From contig CAVXYA010000002.1 in the NCBI GenBank assembly GCA_963765955.1, positions 434,001-498,000 on the forward strand: 64,000 nt of DNA, in the 5' to 3' direction. A program made the translations under genes and the position numbers. Below the pieces are notes generated by a model that saw only the letters and a program-made list of their open reading frames with translations, had not been told where the DNA came from and did not search any database. The stretch's first letter is position 1, and each line of letters opens with the position of its first letter. The stretch comes from JAXDMK01 sp963765955 (GTDB lineage Bacteria > Actinomycetota > Acidimicrobiia > Acidimicrobiales > AC-14). This document shows, piece by piece, positions 60,566 to 64,000 of this stretch.

Positions 60566-62005
60566 TCAGATGACGTTGACGATGGTGCCCAAATTTGGGA
60601 GGCGCATGAGCTCGGGAGCGTCGATGACCCGTTTGACGGCGTCGCCGGCGGAGCAGCCCGACCACATCATCATTCGGGCGAGCGCCCCGACCACGACGGG
60701 GACGGAGAACGACGTCCCGCTCCAGCGGGCCCACCCGGCGAAGTTGTCGGGGTCGATGCCGTCGGGGCCGGCCCCGCCCATTCCCACGAACTCCTTGAAG
60801 AACATGCTCGTGAGGTCGACGCCGGGCGCGCACGCCCGCACCCACGGGCCGTAGTTGGTGAACGGCGCCGGCCCCCAGGGACCGATCGCCCCGACCGACA
60901 CCACGTCGGGGAGGGCGGCGGGGAAGGCGGGCGTACACGACGAGTCGTTGCCGGCGGAGGCGACCACCACGCCGCCCTTGTTCTGGAAGCGGCGGATGGC
61001 CCACCCCAGCTCGACGGCGGCGTTGTCCATCGTGTGGCCGCCGAACGACAGGCTGAGGATCGTCCGGTTGTCACTCGCCAGGCCGTCGATGAGGCGGGCG
61101 GCGGTGAACTCGTCGGTGTCGCCGTACATGGTGGCCACCCGGTCGACGGTCACGTCGCAGCCGGGGGCGACCTGGTTGATGATCCCGGCGATGAACGTGC
61201 CGTGGCCGGCGGCCGGGTCGAGGTAGTCGTTGCCGTCGTTGTCGGGCTGGTCAGTATCCGCACCCGGGGCGGCGTGGATGGCGACGGCGCCCACCAGCAC
61301 CGTCGGCGAGTCGTCAAATCGGGGCAGTCCGGTGTCGAGCACGATGACCCTCGGCGCCCCCTCGGCGCCCTTGGCGCTGATCTTCTCGGTCAGCACGGCG
61401 ATGTCGTCGACGGTGGGCGTGGCCGGGCGAGCGCTGCTGCGCCTCAGACCGGTGATCCGCGCCGGATGGGTCGGATTGATCGTCGCCGGGTTGATGGAGG
61501 CCGGGTTGATCGACGCCGGGTTGATCGAGGCCGGATTGATGGAGGCCGGGTTGATCGACGCCGGGTTGATCGACGCCGGGTTGATGGAGGCCGGGTTGAT
61601 CGACGCCGGGTTGATCGACGCCGGGTTGATCCCGAAGGCGCCGTAGCCCGCGCTGGCGGGATGCGGCGGGCAGCAGTCGCAGTGGAGGAAGAACACGTGG
61701 TTGGGCTGGGCCACGATGCCGCGCAGGCGCAGGTCCTCGATCAGCCGCAGCGGCTCGGGGACGCCGGCCAGGCGGACGCACTCGCCCAGCTCCTCGACGA
61801 TCCGGACGGACGCCGCCTCCGCCGGCCCGGTCCACGATTCCATGGCGACCCGGACGGCCTCTTCTCCCCGGGTCGTCACCACCTCGTTGGGCCGGTAGGC
61901 GAACCCGCCCCGCCAGTCCTCGGCGTAGCTCACCCGGTTCTTCCACCCGACGTCCGGGTCCTCCCGATCGCCCTCGTACGCGCCACCTTGACCGATCACC
62001 GACAT
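60566..62005 (-). CDS. Subtilisin-like (S8) serine protease with INPAS repeats between propeptide and catalytic domain
   Basis: The 479-residue protein has no signal peptide or TM. Residues 1-110 resemble a subtilase inhibitory propeptide (EVVTTRGEEAVRVAMESW; LRGIVAQPNHVFFLHCDCC, with a Cys cluster at 109-112). Residues 126-179 are nine INPAS pentapeptides, then INPAT and INPT. The catalytic domain (~218-475) carries Asp224 (VIVLDTG), His268 (GHGTFIAG), oxyanion Asn353 (SAGND) and Ser432 (WSGTSFSVP). It is complete and predicted active. ATG 62005 is preceded by GAGGGG. It is divergent from the TPR-CHAT gene, with 73 bp between starts. Confidence 0.9.
   Translation of the reverse strand: MSVIGQGGAYEGDREDPDVGWKNRVSYAEDWRGGFAYRPNEVVTTRGEEAVRVAMESWTGPAEAASVRIVEELGECVRLAGVPEPLRLIEDLRLRGIVAQPNHVFFLHCDCCPPHPASAGYGAFGINPASINPASINPASINPASINPASINPASINPASINPASINPASINPATINPTHPARITGLRRSSARPATPTVDDIAVLTEKISAKGAEGAPRVIVLDTGLPRFDDSPTVLVGAVAIHAAPGADTDQPDNDGNDYLDPAAGHGTFIAGIINQVAPGCDVTVDRVATMYGDTDEFTAARLIDGLASDNRTILSLSFGGHTMDNAAVELGWAIRRFQNKGGVVVASAGNDSSCTPAFPAALPDVVSVGAIGPWGPAPFTNYGPWVRACAPGVDLTSMFFKEFVGMGGAGPDGIDPDNFAGWARWSGTSFSVPVVVGALARMMMWSGCSAGDAVKRVIDAPELMRLPNLGTIVNVI
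61485..61635 (-). repeat. 15-bp tandem repeats encoding INPAS in the protease linker
   Basis: Ten consecutive 15-bp units of the form GTTGATCGACGCCGG or GTTGATGGAGGCCGG (plus strand) encode I-N-P-A-S on the minus strand, with one INPAT unit and a final partial unit. Synonymous differences (GAC/GAG, GTT/ATT) show that the units are old and under selection for the peptide. Confidence 0.95.
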
Positions 62006-62064
62006 GGTGTCCCCCCCTCGCCACCGTCAAAGAGTCCTTTGCCGGTCCGGAAATACAGATTCTC

Positions 62065-62070
62065 TACTAT
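62065..62070 (+). promoter_or_regulatory. -10 element (TACTAT) for the leaderless TPR-CHAT gene
   Basis: TACTAT ends eight bases before ATG 62079 and no Shine-Dalgarno is present, which suggests a leaderless transcript. The same -10-to-ATG pattern precedes the HTH gene at 7803. Confidence 0.5.
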
Positions 62071-62078
62071 TGCGACAA

Positions 62079-64000
62079 ATGGCGTCATCGGCGGCCGTGC
62101 TCGACGAGATCCGGAGCCTGACCGAGCGTCGCCACCGGGACCCGGCGAGCGTCCTCCTCCGGGTGACGGAGCTCATGGCCGACAGCGAGGACCCGCGCGT
62201 CGAGGCCGCCGGGCGGCTGGCCGCCGGACTCGCCCTCCAGGAGGTCGGACGCATCAGGGACGCCGTCGCCAGCTTCCGCCGGGGCGTGGAGACGAGTGTG
62301 AGCCATGGCCTGAACGACCAGGAGGTGCTGGGCCGGGCCCAGCTCGCCGTCGCCCTCCTCAACCTGGGCGAGGCGACGAACGCCGAGCAGGAGATCACCC
62401 GGGCTCGGGCCGTGGCGCCGAAGTCGGTCCGGGGCGTCGTCGAGATGCTGTGGGGGCTGATCCTGCTGCGCACCGGCCGCCTCGACGACGCCATGGCCGC
62501 CTACCGCCAGTCGTTGCGGTGGCTGGCCCAGGTGGGCGACGAGGTGTCGATGGGGCGGGTGCGCATCAACCGGGGCCTCGTCCTCGCCTACCAGGGCGAG
62601 CTCGACGCCGCCCTCGACGACTTCGTCTTCGCCGAGCGGGTGGCGGTGGAGCACCAGCTCCCGGCCATGGCCGCCATGGCCGCCCACAACATCGGGTTCA
62701 CCCATGGTCGCCGGGGCAGCCTGCCCGATGCCCTGGCCGCCTTCGAGCGGGCCGAGCAGGCGTACTGCGCCCTCGAGACGCCCCACCGGTTCCTGGCCGT
62801 GCTGCAGGCCGACCGGTGCCACGTCCTGCTCCTCGCCGGGCTCGTCCACGACGCCCGCACCGCGGCCGAAGCGGCGGTGGCCGCCCTCGAGCAGGTGGAC
62901 GAGGTGCAGCTCAGCGAGGCCCGCCTGCTGCTGGCCCGCACCCTGCTGGCCGACGGCGCCTACGACCGGGCGGCCACGGAGGCCACGACCGCGGCCCGGA
63001 GCTTCCAGACGCTTCGCCGTGGGCCGTGGGCGGCCCAGGCCCGGTACGTCGCCATCCAGGCCGAGGTCCTCGCCCTCCAGGACCAGGGCCTGCCGCCACC
63101 GGAGATGCTCCGGCGGGGACGGCGCATCGCCACCGAGCTGGAGGCCCAGGGCTGGCCGGTGGAGGCCCTGCACGTCCGTACGTTCGTGGCCCGCATGGCC
63201 CTGGCCCTGGGACGACCGGCGCTGGCCCGCACCGAGCTGGCCCAGGCGGCCGCGGCCCGGTTCCGGGGCACGGCCGACCTCCGAGCCCAGGCGTGGCACG
63301 CGGCCGCCCTGCTCCGCCTGGCCGACGGCGACAACGCCGGCGCCAAGCGGGCCCTCTCCCGGGGCATCGCGGTGGTCGACGAGTACCGGTCGACGTTGGG
63401 GGCGTCCGAATTGCGGGCTAACGCCGCCAGCCACGTCTCCGACCTGGCCCGGCTCGGCATCCAACTGGCCCTGGCCGACGGCCGGCCGGCCGAGGTTCTG
63501 CGCTGGGCCGACCGGTGCCGGGCGGGAGCGATGCACCAGGTGACGGTGCGACCGCCGCCGGACGAGTCCCTGGCCGCGGCCCTGGCCGAGCTGCGCCGGG
63601 TGCGGGCCGAGCTGCGGGAGGCGTCGCTCGGGGGCGACGACTCGCCGGAGGCAGTGGCCCGGGCCGCCGCCCTGGAGGAGTCGGTGCGCAACCGCACTCG
63701 CCAGGTCCGCCAGGACCGGACGGGCGAGGCCGGCCGGATCGACGTCGGCCGGATCGATGTCGGCGTCCTGCGGCGGGCGCTGGGGTCCCGCGCCCTCGTC
63801 GAGTACGTCACCCACGAGGAGCGGCTGTACGCGGTGACGATCGTGCGAAGACGGGTCCGGCTGCGGGAGCTGGGCGATACGGCGCCCGTCGCCCAGGAGA
63901 AGGCGTACCTCATGTTCGCTCTCCGCCGCCTCCTCCTCGGTCGCACCCGGGGACTCGGGGCAGACGTCCTGGCGCCGACCGCGGCCCGGCTCGACGAGCT
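62079..64000 (+). CDS. TPR-CHAT (caspase-like protease) protein, C-terminally truncated by the window end
   Basis: 641 codons are present with no stop. About residues 40-540 are tandem TPR/TPR-like helices (VRINRGLVLAYQGELDAALD; MAAHNIGFTHGRRGSLPDAL; ARTLLADGAYDRAATEATTA). From ~residue 545 a coiled region (ALAELRRVRAELREASLGG) leads to the start of the CHAT fold: VGVLRRALGSRALVEYVTHE, RLYAVTIVRRRVRLRELG, then helix MFALRRLLLGRTRGLGADV. The catalytic His and Cys lie beyond the window. In known systems TPR-CHAT proteases act on a partner after a trigger (gasdermins, Csx30). A GRIDVGRIDVG pentapeptide duplication (near 63740) is another 15-bp repeat. It is divergent from the S8 protease, the natural partner candidate. 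Confidence 0.85.
   Translation, partial: MASSAAVLDEIRSLTERRHRDPASVLLRVTELMADSEDPRVEAAGRLAAGLALQEVGRIRDAVASFRRGVETSVSHGLNDQEVLGRAQLAVALLNLGEATNAEQEITRARAVAPKSVRGVVEMLWGLILLRTGRLDDAMAAYRQSLRWLAQVGDEVSMGRVRINRGLVLAYQGELDAALDDFVFAERVAVEHQLPAMAAMAAHNIGFTHGRRGSLPDALAAFERAEQAYCALETPHRFLAVLQADRCHVLLLAGLVHDARTAAEAAVAALEQVDEVQLSEARLLLARTLLADGAYDRAATEATTAARSFQTLRRGPWAAQARYVAIQAEVLALQDQGLPPPEMLRRGRRIATELEAQGWPVEALHVRTFVARMALALGRPALARTELAQAAAARFRGTADLRAQAWHAAALLRLADGDNAGAKRALSRGIAVVDEYRSTLGASELRANAASHVSDLARLGIQLALADGRPAEVLRWADRCRAGAMHQVTVRPPPDESLAAALAELRRVRAELREASLGGDDSPEAVARAAALEESVRNRTRQVRQDRTGEAGRIDVGRIDVGVLRRALGSRALVEYVTHEERLYAVTIVRRRVRLRELGDTAPVAQEKAYLMFALRRLLLGRTRGLGADVLAPTAARLDE

Overview
The window is about 72% G+C and comes from an actinomycete-type genome, most likely an uncultured member of the Acidimicrobiia. 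This is inferred from gene content, not from a marker tree. The evidence is a fused KGD-type 2-oxoglutarate dehydrogenase, an MshB/Mca-like deacetylase, an F420-ligase-like protein, GTP-dependent PEP carboxykinase, a DUF222/HNH (13E12-like) nuclease with a mycobacterial-type SOS box, WhiG/sigma-28-like promoters, and several probably leaderless genes that start about 8 nt after a TACTAT-like -10.

Layout. 1-8.4 kb: start of gmd, a VanW-type envelope protein with a 15-bp minisatellite, a compact plus-strand run (membrane protein, geranylgeranyl-reductase-like flavoprotein, metallo-beta-lactamase-fold hydrolase, PPOX-fold protein, GAF/LuxR-like protein), a YihY/HTH pair, and a decayed DUF3494/sortase remnant. 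8.4-29.3 kb: a conserved housekeeping block, almost all on the minus strand: rimM, khpA, rpsP, ffh, a DoxX-like gene, ftsY, an Fn3 lipoprotein, smc, (two plus-strand exported proteins), mutM, rnc, acpP, plsX, rpmF, yceD, a coiled-coil gene, coaD, rsmD, recG, vapC/vapB, a DAK2/YloV gene, with rpmB divergent. This block links secretion (SRP and its receptor), chromosome structure, ribosome maturation and phospholipid synthesis. 29.3-44 kb: DUF4231 protein, K+ channel, thiD, thiL, an OB-fold protein, pckG, Lrp-like RAM protein, Mca/MshB-like deacetylase, bPH2-SHOCT protein, HAD hydrolase, UvrD-type helicase with HRDC, sigma-4-like protein, xth, a small protein, and an NYN-S1 RNase with a histone-H1-like tail. 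44-60 kb: kgd, a predicted pseudokinase, a small zinc-knuckle protein, a GmhA-like isomerase with an SIS-HypC fusion, methyltransferases, ChbG, a PIG-V-like mannosyltransferase, F420-ligase-like protein, PLP decarboxylase, and HNH endonuclease. 60.5-64 kb: a subtilisin-like protease with nine INPAS repeats, divergent from a TPR-CHAT (caspase-like) protein that runs off the window. This pair is the best candidate for an undescribed system.

About a dozen genes, including essential ones (smc, thiL, recG), are split by single-base indels, usually in C/G runs. I read these as residual sequence errors and annotate each gene across its break. The exceptions, where real variation is possible, are the breaks inside minisatellites (VanW gene, smc) and the 7.9-8.4 kb remnant.
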